DNA of 41,607 bases from Flavobacteriales bacterium (lineage in GTDB: Bacteria > Bacteroidota > Bacteroidia > Flavobacteriales_F > PHOS-HE28), in the NCBI GenBank assembly GCA_020852835.1, contig JADZAC010000073.1:1-41607 (forward strand), given 5' to 3'. Shown in pieces: positions 22,286-31,552 of this stretch. Each line of letters begins with the position of its first letter. The stretch's first letter is position 1. A model generated the notes under the pieces. The model worked only from the letters and a program-made list of their open reading frames with translations, did no database searches and was not told the DNA's origin. The translations under genes and the position numbers were made by a program.

Positions 22286-25200
22286 CGGATCACGGTGACA
22301 TTACCCTTGTGGAAATAGTCTTGCCCGTCCGTGCAGCGCACTGTGAGCCAGTACACGTACACCGCCGGGTCCACGGGTTTGCCCTTGTAGCTGCCGTCCC
22401 AACCCTCGGCTTGGTCTTCGGTGGCAAATACCACTTCGCCCCAGCGGTCAAAGACCTTCAGCTCCATGGAGGCCACGTTGCGGCCGCGCACGAAGAGCAG
22501 GTCGTTGTTGCCGTCCCCGTTGGGCGTGAAGGCGTCGGGCACGAAGATGTCGGGCTCGGCGCACACCAGCTCATGCACATGCACCGTCACGGAATCCATG
22601 GCGGAGCAGATGCCGTCGCTCACCGTAACGATAAAGGTGGTGGTTTCATTCACCGTGGCCGTGGGCGCGGCAATTGCGGCGTTGCTCACCGCGCCTGCCG
22701 GTTGCCATGCGTAGGTAACTCCCGTGGGCGGCGTGGCGGAGAGGTGTACCACGGTGCCTGCCAGCACCACGGGTTGGTCCACGCTGGCGGTAACGCTGCT
22801 GCCGTTCATCAGGCCCACGTTCACCAAGGCGCTGTCGGCCCAAGTGCATCCGCCGGGGCCTTCCACAAAAGCTGCGTAATAGGTGGCCGATGGTGGTGCC
22901 ACTTGTATTTGCGCGGTGCCTTGCCCGCTAATGATCAGGCCGGCGGGTGACCAAAGAATGCTGGACCCTGGGTCGATCCCGCTGAGGAAGAGCGTGGCGG
23001 TGTCATCAGCGCAGATGGAGAGGTCCGGTGAGATGGCGGCCTGTACGAGCTCGGCAATGACATCGAGCTGGCCCAAGGCCTTACAGCCGCCCCCTGCCGT
23101 GGCTTGCACATAGTAGGTGCCGGGCACCACGGGCGAAAGCGTTGCGGTGCTGTCGGCCGTGGTGGCGTTGAGGGTGTCGGTGAACTGGGCATTGGAAGAC
23201 CAGATCCAGTGGTCGGCGGTGCCTAGGGCATCAGCGATGAGCAGCGCGGTGTCCGCTGGCCCGCAGATGATGAGGTCATCCATGGGCTGCAGGGCGGGCG
23301 CCTCCGGCAGCACCTGCACTTGGATGGTGGCGGAATCCGAGGCGTTGCAGGTGTTGGGGTTGAAGGCGTGCAACTGCACCGTGTAGGTGCCTGGGAGGGT
23401 GTAGGTATGGCTGGGGGCTTGCGCCGTGGAGGAGTTGCCGTCGCCGAAGTCCCACAGCCAGCTGGTGCCCAGGTTGCCCAGGTTGCTGAACTGCACGGGG
23501 GCATTGGCGCAGAGCGGTCCGTTGGCGGCCAGGGCGGCGATCACCAAGGGGGCGTCGAAATCGAACTTGAAAACGCCGAGGTTGCAATTGAAGGAGTTGT
23601 TGGTGCTGCTCCAGGCATTGGGAGTGCTGGGGAAATCGTCGTTGCTGCCGCAGCCTGCGCACACCGCTCCGTACACGCGGCCCCGCCGGTCGAAGCGGCT
23701 GGTTCCGCCGTCCACGTGCTCGTGGCTCTGGCTGCCGCCGAAGTAGGTGGCATACGAAAGGCCGGTCATGTCCATGTCGTACACCGCGAGGTAGAAGTCG
23801 TTGCCGTCGGTGGTGGGTTGGAAGGCATCAGGCGTCACGGGCAATCCGGTGGTGGTAAGCGCGCCCATCACCGCACTGCCCCATCCGCTGATGTAGATCT
23901 TGTCGCAGTAATCCACCAGGAAGGCGGTGGGAGAGATGTTCGGCATGCCCACGCCCGGCCCGCTGGTGGCGCCCGTTCGCGAGCTCCAGATGGTGGAGGT
24001 GAGCGCCGGGGAAAGCTTGGCCAGGAGCTGCCCCCCGGTGTTTTGGAAGTAGGAGGCCCCGGAGATCAGGCTGCCTGCGGGTGCACTGGTCTGGCCGAAG
24101 AGGTACACGTTTCCATCGAGGTCCAGGCCCACGAAGTAGAACTGGTCGTAGAGCGTGCTGCCAAAATAGGTGGAGGCCATCAGCGCGCTGCCGTCGGCAT
24201 TGAGCCGGGCCGCGAAGCCATCGGCGGCACCGCCCTGGAACGCGGGCATTACGGCACCGGGCGTGGAGGGCAGGTCGGCAGAGCTGGTACCACCGGCGAT
24301 GTAGATGGTGCCGCTGCCGTCCACCTCCACGGAGTAGGCGGCATCGGCGGCAGTGCCGCCGAAGAAGGTTCCCCAGTTCATGGTGGTGAGGGCGGGGTCC
24401 ATCTCGAAGAGCACGGCATCATGGCTGCCGCCGCTGAAGGTCGTGCGGTAGGCGCCGGGCGTGGTGGGGAAGTTGCTGCTCTGCGTGCAGCTGGCCACCA
24501 AAATGTTGCCTGCCGGCGTCAGCTCCGCTTCGCCGCGCATTTCATCGGCGTAGTTGAAGCGAAGACCTGCGCCGCTGTTGATGCCGTCGTTGCTGCTTCC
24601 GCCCACGTAGGTGCCAGCCAGCAGCTGCGCCCCGTCGGCACTGAACCGGGCCAGGATCATGTCGGTGCCTGCCGGGTAGTTGGTGCCGATGCCTTGCGGG
24701 GCAAAGGCGGTGCCCCCGCCGAAGGCGGGTTGAAAGGCGTTGGCCGTGGTGGGAAAATTGGCCGAGCCGGTGGTGCCCAGCACGATGAGCTCATCTTCGG
24801 CGTTCACGATCAGGCTGTGCGGCAGGTCGTCGCCGGCACCGCCCAGGTAGGTGCTCCAGATCAGGAAGGTGCCCGTGGTATCCCACTTGGTCAGGGCGAT
24901 GTCCGTGCCGGTGGTGCCGCCGCCGGTGCCGCCGTTCCACGTCTCATCGAACGCCCCGGTGGTGGTGGGGTAGCCTTGGCCGAAGGCGCTGCTGCCCGAG
25001 TAGAGGAAGCCTTTGCTGTCGAAGGTGGCCGAGTAGCCGAAGTTGTCCGCGCTGGAGCCCGAATAGCTGCTGAAGGCGATGGTGGGGTCGATCACCAGTT
25101 CCACGGCCCGGTCGTAGGTGCCCAGCACAAAGGATACGGTGTTGTTCCGCAGTGCGTAGCGGCAGTCCACCCGTTGCTCTTTGCCGTTGATGACCTGATA

Positions 25201-25800
25201 GGCCAAGGGTACTTCCTCGTACAGGTCGCCCAGGCTGGTGGCCACCACCAGGCGGCCGTCTTCCAGCCGCAGGCCGTCGGCACCTTCATAGGTGAACTGC
25301 ACCTGCCGTGGATCGCTGCCGGGTGCCGCCACCAGGTCGTATTTCAACACCTCGCCTCCTTGGCGCAGCCGCAGGTCGATGCCCGGGTACAGGTGGTGCT
25401 GCACCACGGCGGAGAAGGCGTGGGCGTTGGCGGCCCACCGTGCGGGGTCGTTGCCTTGGAAGAAGTTGTAGCGGCCGCGCTGCACGCCCAGGCCTTCGCA
25501 GTGCTGCGGGCCGGTGGCCTGCAAAAAGCGCAAGCGCAGGGCGTGGTGCCGTATGGTTCGCGCGCCCGCGGCTTCGGTGCCTCCTTGGCCGGCATGCAGG
25601 CGGGCGATGGCCCCGGCATCAAAGCGGTCGATGAGGATGGCGCCGCGCTCGCACCAGAGCACCGCATCCTTCGCCTCGGCCCTGAAGGTGACCGGCTCGG
25701 GCCATTGCCCGCGGTTCTCGGTGAAGCGCAGCATGGGCTGGGCATGCAGGCCCGTGCAGGTCAGCAACAGGAGCAACGGCGGCAAACGGCAGATGTGCAT
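22282..25800 (-). CDS. Large secreted SBBP/PKD protein with T9SS type B (CHU_C) sorting domain
   Basis: The 1172-residue protein starts at ATG 25800 (MHICRLPPLLLLLTCTGLHA, a clear signal peptide). It then has a DUF7948-like N-terminal domain (RFTENRGQWPEP), a long beta-propeller of SBBP repeats (about 250-730; TYLGGAGDDLPHSLIVNAED and similar), a PKD domain (about 750-810; LWDFGDGNSSTAQAPSHTYT), further Ig-like repeats, and a C-terminal gliding-motility-associated tail of about 94 residues (DIFVPDAFTPNGDGNNDLLF, ending FHKGNVTVIR). The tail is the type B signal of the type IX secretion system, handled by the SprF-family protein encoded next. It should be a surface adhesin-like protein. The longer frame upstream (to 25974) is low-similarity sequence and not used. 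Confidence 0.93.
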   Translation of the reverse strand: MHICRLPPLLLLLTCTGLHAQPMLRFTENRGQWPEPVTFRAEAKDAVLWCERGAILIDRFDAGAIARLHAGQGGTEAAGARTIRHHALRLRFLQATGPQHCEGLGVQRGRYNFFQGNDPARWAANAHAFSAVVQHHLYPGIDLRLRQGGEVLKYDLVAAPGSDPRQVQFTYEGADGLRLEDGRLVVATSLGDLYEEVPLAYQVINGKEQRVDCRYALRNNTVSFVLGTYDRAVELVIDPTIAFSSYSGSSADNFGYSATFDSKGFLYSGSSAFGQGYPTTTGAFDETWNGGTGGGTTGTDIALTKWDTTGTFLIWSTYLGGAGDDLPHSLIVNAEDELIVLGTTGSANFPTTANAFQPAFGGGTAFAPQGIGTNYPAGTDMILARFSADGAQLLAGTYVGGSSNDGINSGAGLRFNYADEMRGEAELTPAGNILVASCTQSSNFPTTPGAYRTTFSGGSHDAVLFEMDPALTTMNWGTFFGGTAADAAYSVEVDGSGTIYIAGGTSSADLPSTPGAVMPAFQGGAADGFAARLNADGSALMASTYFGSTLYDQFYFVGLDLDGNVYLFGQTSAPAGSLISGASYFQNTGGQLLAKLSPALTSTIWSSRTGATSGPGVGMPNISPTAFLVDYCDKIYISGWGSAVMGALTTTGLPVTPDAFQPTTDGNDFYLAVYDMDMTGLSYATYFGGSQSHEHVDGGTSRFDRRGRVYGAVCAGCGSNDDFPSTPNAWSSTNNSFNCNLGVFKFDFDAPLVIAALAANGPLCANAPVQFSNLGNLGTSWLWDFGDGNSSTAQAPSHTYTLPGTYTVQLHAFNPNTCNASDSATIQVQVLPEAPALQPMDDLIICGPADTALLIADALGTADHWIWSSNAQFTDTLNATTADSTATLSPVVPGTYYVQATAGGGCKALGQLDVIAELVQAAISPDLSICADDTATLFLSGIDPGSSILWSPAGLIISGQGTAQIQVAPPSATYYAAFVEGPGGCTWADSALVNVGLMNGSSVTASVDQPVVLAGTVVHLSATPPTGVTYAWQPAGAVSNAAIAAPTATVNETTTFIVTVSDGICSAMDSVTVHVHELVCAEPDIFVPDAFTPNGDGNNDLLFVRGRNVASMELKVFDRWGEVVFATEDQAEGWDGSYKGKPVDPAVYVYWLTVRCTDGQDYFHKGNVTVIR

Positions 25801-25979
25801 CAGCTCGGTGACGCCCGAAAGTAAGCGGTTGGCGTCCATCGGTACGGTACCTCGGCAGCCGGGCGCTCTGGCATACGGCCGCCAGCGGTGACGAACGGCA
25901 ATGGACAAAGCACCCGCAAGCGGTAAACTTGTCCGTTCCACCCGGCGGAGCCCTGCATTCCGCCTGCAAACCAACCGCC
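25801..25979. promoter_or_regulatory. Divergent promoter region between T9SS cassette and S46 peptidase
   Basis: The 179-bp spacer lies between divergent genes and must hold both promoters. On the plus strand TAAACTTG (25924-25931) differs by one base from the Bacteroidota -7 consensus and stands about 50 bp before the peptidase ATG. No -33 TTG at the right distance is clear. Confidence 0.3.
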
Positions 25980-28178
25980 ATGCCGATCGTGTCCCTCCGC
26001 AATTCCCGCTTCTTCATCCTGTTTATGCTGCTGCAGCCCTTGGCCTCCTTGGCGCATGAGGGCATGTGGCTGCCCACGCTGCTCAAGGCCATTGAGGGTG
26101 ACATGCGCACTGAGGGGCTGCAGCTCACGGCGGAGGACATCTACAGCATCAACCACAGCTCGCTGAAGGATGCCGTGGTGCTGTTCGGCGGCGGCTGCAC
26201 GGCCGAGGTGGTGAGCACCCAAGGCCTGATCTTCACCAACCACCACTGCGGGCACAGCACCATCCAGCGGCACAGCACGCTGGAGCACAATTACCTGCGC
26301 GACGGCTTCGTGGCGGCCACCATGGCAGAGGAGCTGCCCAGCCCGGGCCTTACGGCCACTTTCATCGTTAGCATGGAAGACGTCACCGCCCGCATGCAAC
26401 AGGCATTCACCGCAGGCCAGGACGAGGCCGCGCGCGAAGCGGCCGCCCGCGCCATGGCCGAGGCCATCAGCGGCGAGGCCGCAACGGGCCCGGGCATCCA
26501 TGCCGTGGTGCGGCCCTTCAACTACGGCAACAGTTGGTACCTCATCGTCAGCCGCACCTTCAGCGACGTGCGCATGGTGTGCGCGCCGCCCGGCGGCATC
26601 GGCAAGTTCGGCGGGGATACCGACAACTGGATGTGGCCGCGCCATACCGGCGATTTCAGCGTGTTCCGCATCTATGCCTCACCGGCCAATGAACCTGCCG
26701 ACTACCAGGCCGGGAACGTGCCCTTCGTGCCGCAGCACAGCCTGCCCATCGCGGTGAACGGCCCGCAGGCGGGCGACTTTGCCATGATCTTCGGGTTCCC
26801 CGGGCGCACCCAACGCTACCTGCCCAGCATGGGCGTGGCCCAGGTCATGGACGTGATCGATCCGCTGCGCATCGAGATGCGCACCGCCAGCCTGAAGGTG
26901 ATCGATGCGGCCATGCTGGGCAGCGAGCAGGCCAAGCTGCAGTATGCCAGCAAGCAGAGCCGCATCAGCAATGGCTGGAAGAAGTGGATCGGCGAGGTGC
27001 GCGGCCTGCAGGAATTGGACGCCATCGGGGCCAAACGCGCACAGGAAGCGGAATTCACCAAGCGCTGCGCCGGCAATGCGGAGTACGCACCGGTGCTTGG
27101 CGAGCTGGACCGGCTTTACCGCGAGATCGCGCCCTATGCCACCTCCCGCGAGCTCTTCTCGGAGTTCGTGTACAGCGGCCCCGAGTTCCTGCGCTTCGCC
27201 CAAGGCTTCACCAAGTTGATCGAACAGCATGCCGCGCTCAAGCAGGCCGGTAAGCTCAACGCGGAGATCGAGCAGCTGCGCAGCGCGGCCCAAGGCTATT
27301 TCAAGGATTACATCCCCGAGGTGGACCGCAAGATCCTCCAGGCGCAGCTGCCCATCTGCCACAAGTACGCGCAACCGGGCCTGGACCCGGCCGCGCTCAC
27401 CCTGCTCGACAAGCGCCACGCCAACTGGCAGGCCTACGCCGATGCGGTCTTCAACAACAGCATTTTCACCGATCAGGCCCGCCTCTTCAAGGCGTTGGAC
27501 CGGTTCTCCCCCAAGGTGGCCAAGGGCATGGCCAAGGACCCGGCCTATGTGCTGGTGCAAGCTTGCATCAACAGCTACTCCACAGCGGTGCGGCCGCGCT
27601 ACAACACGCTTGCCGACAGCCTGGAGCGGGCCATGCGTCTGTACACCAAGGGCCTCATGGAGCTCTTTCCGGAGAAGACCTGGTGGCCCGATGCCAATAG
27701 CACCCTGCGCCTGAGCTACGGCCAGGTGGAAGGTACCGACCCGCGCGACGGCCTCACCTACAAACCATTCACCACCCTGGACGGCGTGATCGAGAAGAAC
27801 GATCCCAGCAACCCGGAGTTCCACGTGCCCCAGCGCCTGATCGACCTGTACAACACCAAGGATTACGGCCCCTACGCAGCGGACGGCACCCTGCCGGTGT
27901 GCTTCCTCTCCTCGCTCCACACCACCGGCGGCAACAGCGGCAGCCCGGTGCTCAACGGCAAGGGCGAGCTCATCGGCATCAACTTCGACCGCACCTGGGA
28001 GAGCACCATGAGCGACATCCTCTTCGACCCCGTCAAGTGCCGCAACATCTCCATGGACGTGCGCTACGTGCTGTTCATCCTGGACAAGTACTTCGGTGCA
28101 CAGCGGTTGCTGGATGAAATGCAGCTCGTATCGCACAAGGATGTGCCCCGCATGATCGACCTGCCCGTGCACCGGTAG
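25980..28178 (+). CDS. S46 family dipeptidyl peptidase, DPP11-type
   Basis: The 732-residue protein has a signal peptide ([16 protein letters not shown]), then the S46 fold. Catalytic His89 lies in TNHHCGH, Asp225 in RHTGDFS, and Ser653 in GGNSGSPV. The residue 18 after the catalytic serine is Arg (INFDR), and Phe is at +16; these match Phe671/Arg673 of Porphyromonas DPP11, where the Arg gives Asp/Glu specificity, whereas DPP7 has Gly there. It should therefore release dipeptides with acidic P1 residues in the periplasm, feeding peptide-based nutrition. The length is normal. The ATG at 25980 gives a tidy signal peptide. The pterin dehydratase gene follows 124 bp downstream. Confidence 0.93.
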   Translation: MPIVSLRNSRFFILFMLLQPLASLAHEGMWLPTLLKAIEGDMRTEGLQLTAEDIYSINHSSLKDAVVLFGGGCTAEVVSTQGLIFTNHHCGHSTIQRHSTLEHNYLRDGFVAATMAEELPSPGLTATFIVSMEDVTARMQQAFTAGQDEAAREAAARAMAEAISGEAATGPGIHAVVRPFNYGNSWYLIVSRTFSDVRMVCAPPGGIGKFGGDTDNWMWPRHTGDFSVFRIYASPANEPADYQAGNVPFVPQHSLPIAVNGPQAGDFAMIFGFPGRTQRYLPSMGVAQVMDVIDPLRIEMRTASLKVIDAAMLGSEQAKLQYASKQSRISNGWKKWIGEVRGLQELDAIGAKRAQEAEFTKRCAGNAEYAPVLGELDRLYREIAPYATSRELFSEFVYSGPEFLRFAQGFTKLIEQHAALKQAGKLNAEIEQLRSAAQGYFKDYIPEVDRKILQAQLPICHKYAQPGLDPAALTLLDKRHANWQAYADAVFNNSIFTDQARLFKALDRFSPKVAKGMAKDPAYVLVQACINSYSTAVRPRYNTLADSLERAMRLYTKGLMELFPEKTWWPDANSTLRLSYGQVEGTDPRDGLTYKPFTTLDGVIEKNDPSNPEFHVPQRLIDLYNTKDYGPYAADGTLPVCFLSSLHTTGGNSGSPVLNGKGELIGINFDRTWESTMSDILFDPVKCRNISMDVRYVLFILDKYFGAQRLLDEMQLVSHKDVPRMIDLPVHR

Positions 28179-28302
28179 CGCACCACCGGCCCATCCGAAA
28201 GAGGGAAGTGCAGCTGATGCGCCGACCACCGCGGGGCGGCGGGCGCGGTTTGGTACGCACGGCACAAACCGCGAACTTCACCGTGCAACGCACCGATGCA
28301 CC

Positions 28303-28533
28303 ATGTGGCAAGAAACCGGCAACGCGCTTCAGCGCACGTTCAAATTCAAGGATTTCAGCGAGGCCTTCGCCTTTATGGCGCGCGTGGCCCTGCTGGCTGA
28401 GCGCCAACAGCACCACCCCGATTGGCGCAATGTGTACAACACCGTTCAGATCAGCCTCAGCACGCACGATGCCGGAGATGTGGTCACCGATAAGGACCGC
28501 GTGCTGGCCCGTGCGATCGACGCACTGGTGTAG
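28303..28533 (+). CDS. Pterin-4a-carbinolamine dehydratase
   Basis: The 76-residue protein covers the core of the dehydratase family, with [20 protein letters not shown] followed by [20 protein letters not shown]. The HHP (37-39) and His55 are spaced as the active-site histidines of the family, with Asp63 nearby. It regenerates quinonoid dihydropterin from the 4a-carbinolamine produced by aromatic amino acid hydroxylases. It is shorter than the usual 95-110 residues because the N-terminal strand is brief, which is common in Bacteroidota. It shares the strand of the S46 peptidase and ends just before a strong bidirectional terminator, so it may be the last gene of that unit. Confidence 0.9.
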   Translation: MWQETGNALQRTFKFKDFSEAFAFMARVALLAERQQHHPDWRNVYNTVQISLSTHDAGDVVTDKDRVLARAIDALV

Positions 28534-28597
28534 CGGTTTGCGCGGCGTGGTCAGGGTGCCTGGCAACGGATAGGGGCAACGGACCGCACCCCTCGGA

Positions 28598-28640
28598 AAC
28601 AGCCAGCGGCCGCCCTGGTCAGGAGCGGCCGCTGGCTGTT
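28598..28640. terminator. Strong bidirectional terminator between convergent genes
   Basis: A perfect 16-bp stem (28598-28613 with 28625-28640) around an 11-nt loop lies between the convergent stops at 28533 and 28656. The outer AA/TT pairs give a short T-run on both strands. Confidence 0.75.
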
Positions 28641-28655
28641 CGGAAGCGCAAAGCC

Positions 28656-29180
28656 TTACATGGACTTCTGTACGTTGGCCGTGATGTTCAGCACGGTCTG
28701 GGCCGGCTCGGTGTTGGCGGTGATGGTCACCGTCTTGTTCTGCATGCCTTCCTGTTTGCCGGGCTTGTATTCGATCTTGATCTCGCCGCTCTCGCCCGGT
28801 TTGATCGGGTGCTTGGGGTAGTCCGGCACCGTGCAGCCGCAGGAGCCCACCGCATTGGTGATCACCAAGGGTTCGTTGCCGGTGTTGGTGAACTTGAAGG
28901 CATAGCGGTTCTCGCTGTCCTGCATGATCTTGCCGAAGTCATGCGTGGCAGTGGCAAAGGCCACCTTGGTACTGGGGCCTGCAGGCGCGGGTGCGGCGGC
29001 CGGCGGCGTCAACGGGTCGAAGGTGCTCTTGGGTGCCACCTGCGCGGAGGCTGGCGCGGAGGCTGCGGGCAGGGGAGCGAACGTGGCCGGTGCAGTGGCC
29101 TGGTTGCGTTGGCCCACGGCCATAAAAAGGGTGGCGGCGGCGATCACGGCCAACAAGGCGATCTGGATGTTTTCCTTCAT
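28656..29180 (-). CDS. DUF1573 domain protein, exported or membrane-anchored
   Basis: The 174-residue protein (start ATG 29180, MKENIQIALLAVIAAATLFM) has one N-terminal hydrophobic segment, an Ala/Pro-rich linker (about 28-70) and a C-terminal DUF1573 domain of Ig-like fold. The domain has the usual landmarks HDFGKI, FTNTGNEPLVI, VGSCGCTVPDYPKHPIKPGE and VTITANTEP. DUF1573 proteins are abundant and secreted or periplasmic in Bacteroidota; their role is not established. The conserved Cys pair in SCGCT is present. It follows the S41 peptidase gene by 85 bp on the same strand and may be co-transcribed with it. The family is sure, the function open. Confidence 0.9.
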   Translation of the reverse strand: MKENIQIALLAVIAAATLFMAVGQRNQATAPATFAPLPAASAPASAQVAPKSTFDPLTPPAAAPAPAGPSTKVAFATATHDFGKIMQDSENRYAFKFTNTGNEPLVITNAVGSCGCTVPDYPKHPIKPGESGEIKIEYKPGKQEGMQNKTVTITANTEPAQTVLNITANVQKSM

Positions 29181-29265
29181 GGTAGGGTGCTGTGGAACGG
29201 GGGCGAAAATAGAACGCCTGCGCCACTGCGGCATTCCTGTAGGGGCAGCCTTCACAGATCTTTGA

Positions 29266-30852
29266 TCAGCGCTCGGCCAGTTTGGAGCGTTGCAGCTCGG
29301 GGTTGGTGATCACCTCCATGGCCTTGCGGAAGCTGTGGTCCACGGGATTGTCCGCATTGATCACCTGCCAATACGCGGAGGTGTTCCACAGGTCGCGGGC
29401 CACCAGCGCTTTCAGCCGCAGGTCCACCAGCTGCTTGGAGCGGGCCATGTCCGCACTGTCCGGTGCGATCTTGGCCTCGTCGGCCTGTTTCATCAGCTCG
29501 GCATCCAGCTCGGGCCCCACGGTGAAGTGCGCCAGGAATTGATCCACGTCCTTGTACTGGCGCAACAGGGCGCTGCGGTTGCGGTCCACGTAGTTGAGCG
29601 CCGCGGTGTTGGTGACGCCCTTGCGCACAAGTTGGCCGAACCAGTTGGAGCTGAAGGTGGTGTCGATGGGCACGAAGATGTCCGGCATGATGCCGCCGCC
29701 GCCGTACACCACCCGCTTGTTATTGGTGAAGTATTGCACTGTGTCGCGGTAGTGGATGCTGTCGGCATTGGTGAGCTCCCCGTCGCGCAGCCGGTCCAAG
29801 CGCTCATGGCGGTAGGCTTCCAGGCCGTCGGCATACGATTTCTGGATGCAGCGGCCGCTGGGCGTGTAGTAGCGCGAAACGGTGAGGCGCACGGCCGAGC
29901 CGTCGGGCAACATTACCGGGCGCTGCACCAGGCCCTTGCCGAAGGAGCGGCGGCCCACCACCACGCCCCGGTCCCAGTCCTGCATGGCGCCGCTCACGAT
30001 CTCGCTGGCCGAGGCGCTGCCCTCATCGATCATCACCACCAGCCTTCCTTTTTCGAACTGGCCGCCCCGGGTGGCATAGGTATCCTCGCGCGGGGTGGTG
30101 CGCCCGTTAGTGTACACGATCAGCTTGCGTTCGCCCAGGAACTGGTCCGCCATTTCAATGGCCGAGCGCAGGTAGCCGCCGCCGTTGCCCTGCAGGTCCA
30201 GCACCAGGTCCTTCATGCCTTGTTTCTTCAGCTCCTCCAGCTTGTCGCTGAATTCCTTGCTGGTGGTGGCCCCGAAACGGCTCACCTTGATGTAGCCCAC
30301 ACCGGGCGCCGCCAGGTAGGCGGCCTCCACGCTGTTGATGGGGATCTTGTCCCGCGTGATGGTGAAATCCAGCGGTGCGGCATCGCCTTGGCGCACCACT
30401 CCCACACGCACCTGCGTGCCTTTGGGGCCCCGCAGCAACTTGATCACGTCCGCGTTCTTCAGGCCCGTGCCCGCCACCACGCTGTCGTTCACGCTGATGA
30501 TCCGGTCGCCCGCACGGATGCCCACGCGCTCGCTGGGCCCGCTGGCAATGGCGTCCACCACGTAGATCGTGTCCCGTACAATGTTGAACTGGATGCCCAC
30601 CCCCTCGAAGTTGCCCTTGAGCGGCTCGTTCACCTCTTCCAGGTCTTCCTTGGGAATGTACACGCTGTGCGGGTCCAGCTCCGCCAGCATGGCCACAATG
30701 GCTTGCTCCGCCAGCTTGTCGTCATCCACGCTGTCCACGTACAGGTGGTCGATCTGGTACAACAGGGCCTGCAGCTTGGCCGCGGCCGCACTGGGCTGGG
30801 CGAGGGCAGGAGCGGCCGCAAGCACGGCCAAGGCGAACAGGAGCTTTTTCAT
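29266..30852 (-). CDS. C-terminal processing peptidase (S41 family)
   Basis: The 528-residue protein has a signal peptide (MKKLLFALAVLAAAPALAQ), an N-terminal helical part, a PDZ domain (about 88-165; GVGIQFNIVRDTIYVVDAIA, GIRAGDRIISVND) and the S41 core. Catalytic Ser281 lies in EGSASASEIVSGAMQDWDRG and Lys306 in RRSFGKGLVQ, the 25-residue spacing of the CtpA/Prc dyad. It should cleave the C-termini of periplasmic or secreted proteins. The C-terminal 150 residues are helical and Bacteroidota-specific. I start at ATG 30852; the open frame up to 30990 lacks similarity. The DUF1573 gene follows on the same strand. Confidence 0.94.
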   Translation of the reverse strand: MKKLLFALAVLAAAPALAQPSAAAAKLQALLYQIDHLYVDSVDDDKLAEQAIVAMLAELDPHSVYIPKEDLEEVNEPLKGNFEGVGIQFNIVRDTIYVVDAIASGPSERVGIRAGDRIISVNDSVVAGTGLKNADVIKLLRGPKGTQVRVGVVRQGDAAPLDFTITRDKIPINSVEAAYLAAPGVGYIKVSRFGATTSKEFSDKLEELKKQGMKDLVLDLQGNGGGYLRSAIEMADQFLGERKLIVYTNGRTTPREDTYATRGGQFEKGRLVVMIDEGSASASEIVSGAMQDWDRGVVVGRRSFGKGLVQRPVMLPDGSAVRLTVSRYYTPSGRCIQKSYADGLEAYRHERLDRLRDGELTNADSIHYRDTVQYFTNNKRVVYGGGGIMPDIFVPIDTTFSSNWFGQLVRKGVTNTAALNYVDRNRSALLRQYKDVDQFLAHFTVGPELDAELMKQADEAKIAPDSADMARSKQLVDLRLKALVARDLWNTSAYWQVINADNPVDHSFRKAMEVITNPELQRSKLAER

Positions 30853-31027
30853 GGGGCGGTAGGAGGCGGGCGAAGGGCTTGCAGCGCGCAATTCCCGAAA
30901 GGCCCGCCGCGCAAAGCACGAATGTAACGGATACCGCGGGCCAAGGTTGTGAGCAGGGCGGTTAAGGGGTGTTAAGGGCGCTCCTGCCATCCTTGGTCGA
31001 AAGGATCCAGGCGAAAAACTCCGGTCC

Positions 31028-31552
31028 TCACAACCCGAACAAGAACGTCCCGCCCTGCTTCAGCTGGCCTTTGTGCCACTTTTCGCTGCGCACCAGTTTG
31101 CCGTCCTGGTGGTACTTCCACTTGCCGTGCTTTTGGCCGTCTTTGTAGTGGCCCACGATGCCTTGGTCGCGGAAGGCCCAAGTGCCCTCGCGCTTGCCTT
31201 GGCGGTACTGGCCTTTCACGGTGACGCGGCCCGTGGGGTCGTACTCCGCCCAGTCGCCGTGCAGGCTGCCCCAGCCGTACACCGCGAAGAGCAGCTGCTT
31301 GCCGTCGGGGTAGAAGGCGCGGTACACGCCGCTGGGCTTGCCGCGCTTGTAGTTCATGGTCACGGCCGTGCGGGTGGTGTCGAAGGCGTATTTGCCCACG
31401 CGGATGAACGGGGCCATGCCCTCGGGCAGCGGCGGGTACACCACGGCGTATGTGGTGGTGGCGCCGTTTTCGGTGATGTAGAGCGAATCCGGCTGGGCGG
31501 CGGCAGGGAAGGCGAAGAGGCAGGCGAGGAGCGGAAGCAGCTTAGGGAGCAT
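31028..31552 (-). CDS. Secreted MORN/YwqK-type repeat protein
   Basis: The 174-residue protein has a signal peptide (MLPKLLPLLACLFAFPAAAQ) and then repeats of the MORN type: GKPSGVYRAFYPDGKQL, GDWAEYDPTGRVTVKGQY, GKREGTWAFRDQG and GQKHGKWKYHQDGKLVRSE. Such beta-hairpin repeats are widespread in Bacteroidota exported proteins (often annotated as YwqK-like antitoxins, here without any toxin context); the role is unknown. The ATG lies inside the pbpC end (11-bp overlap), so it is probably translated from the pbpC message. Repeat assignment is good; a function cannot be given. Confidence 0.8.
   Translation of the reverse strand: MLPKLLPLLACLFAFPAAAQPDSLYITENGATTTYAVVYPPLPEGMAPFIRVGKYAFDTTRTAVTMNYKRGKPSGVYRAFYPDGKQLLFAVYGWGSLHGDWAEYDPTGRVTVKGQYRQGKREGTWAFRDQGIVGHYKDGQKHGKWKYHQDGKLVRSEKWHKGQLKQGGTFLFGL

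Noticed and set aside
23320-25824. 834-codon plus-strand frame
   Set aside because: Antisense of the T9SS type B protein, no domain, low-complexity composition.
26679-28265. 528-codon minus-strand frame
   Set aside because: Antisense of the S46 peptidase whose catalytic motifs are intact on the other strand.
30989-31006. Hairpin after the MORN-like gene
   Set aside because: A perfect 6-bp stem but no T-tract and a long loop; too weak to call a terminator.
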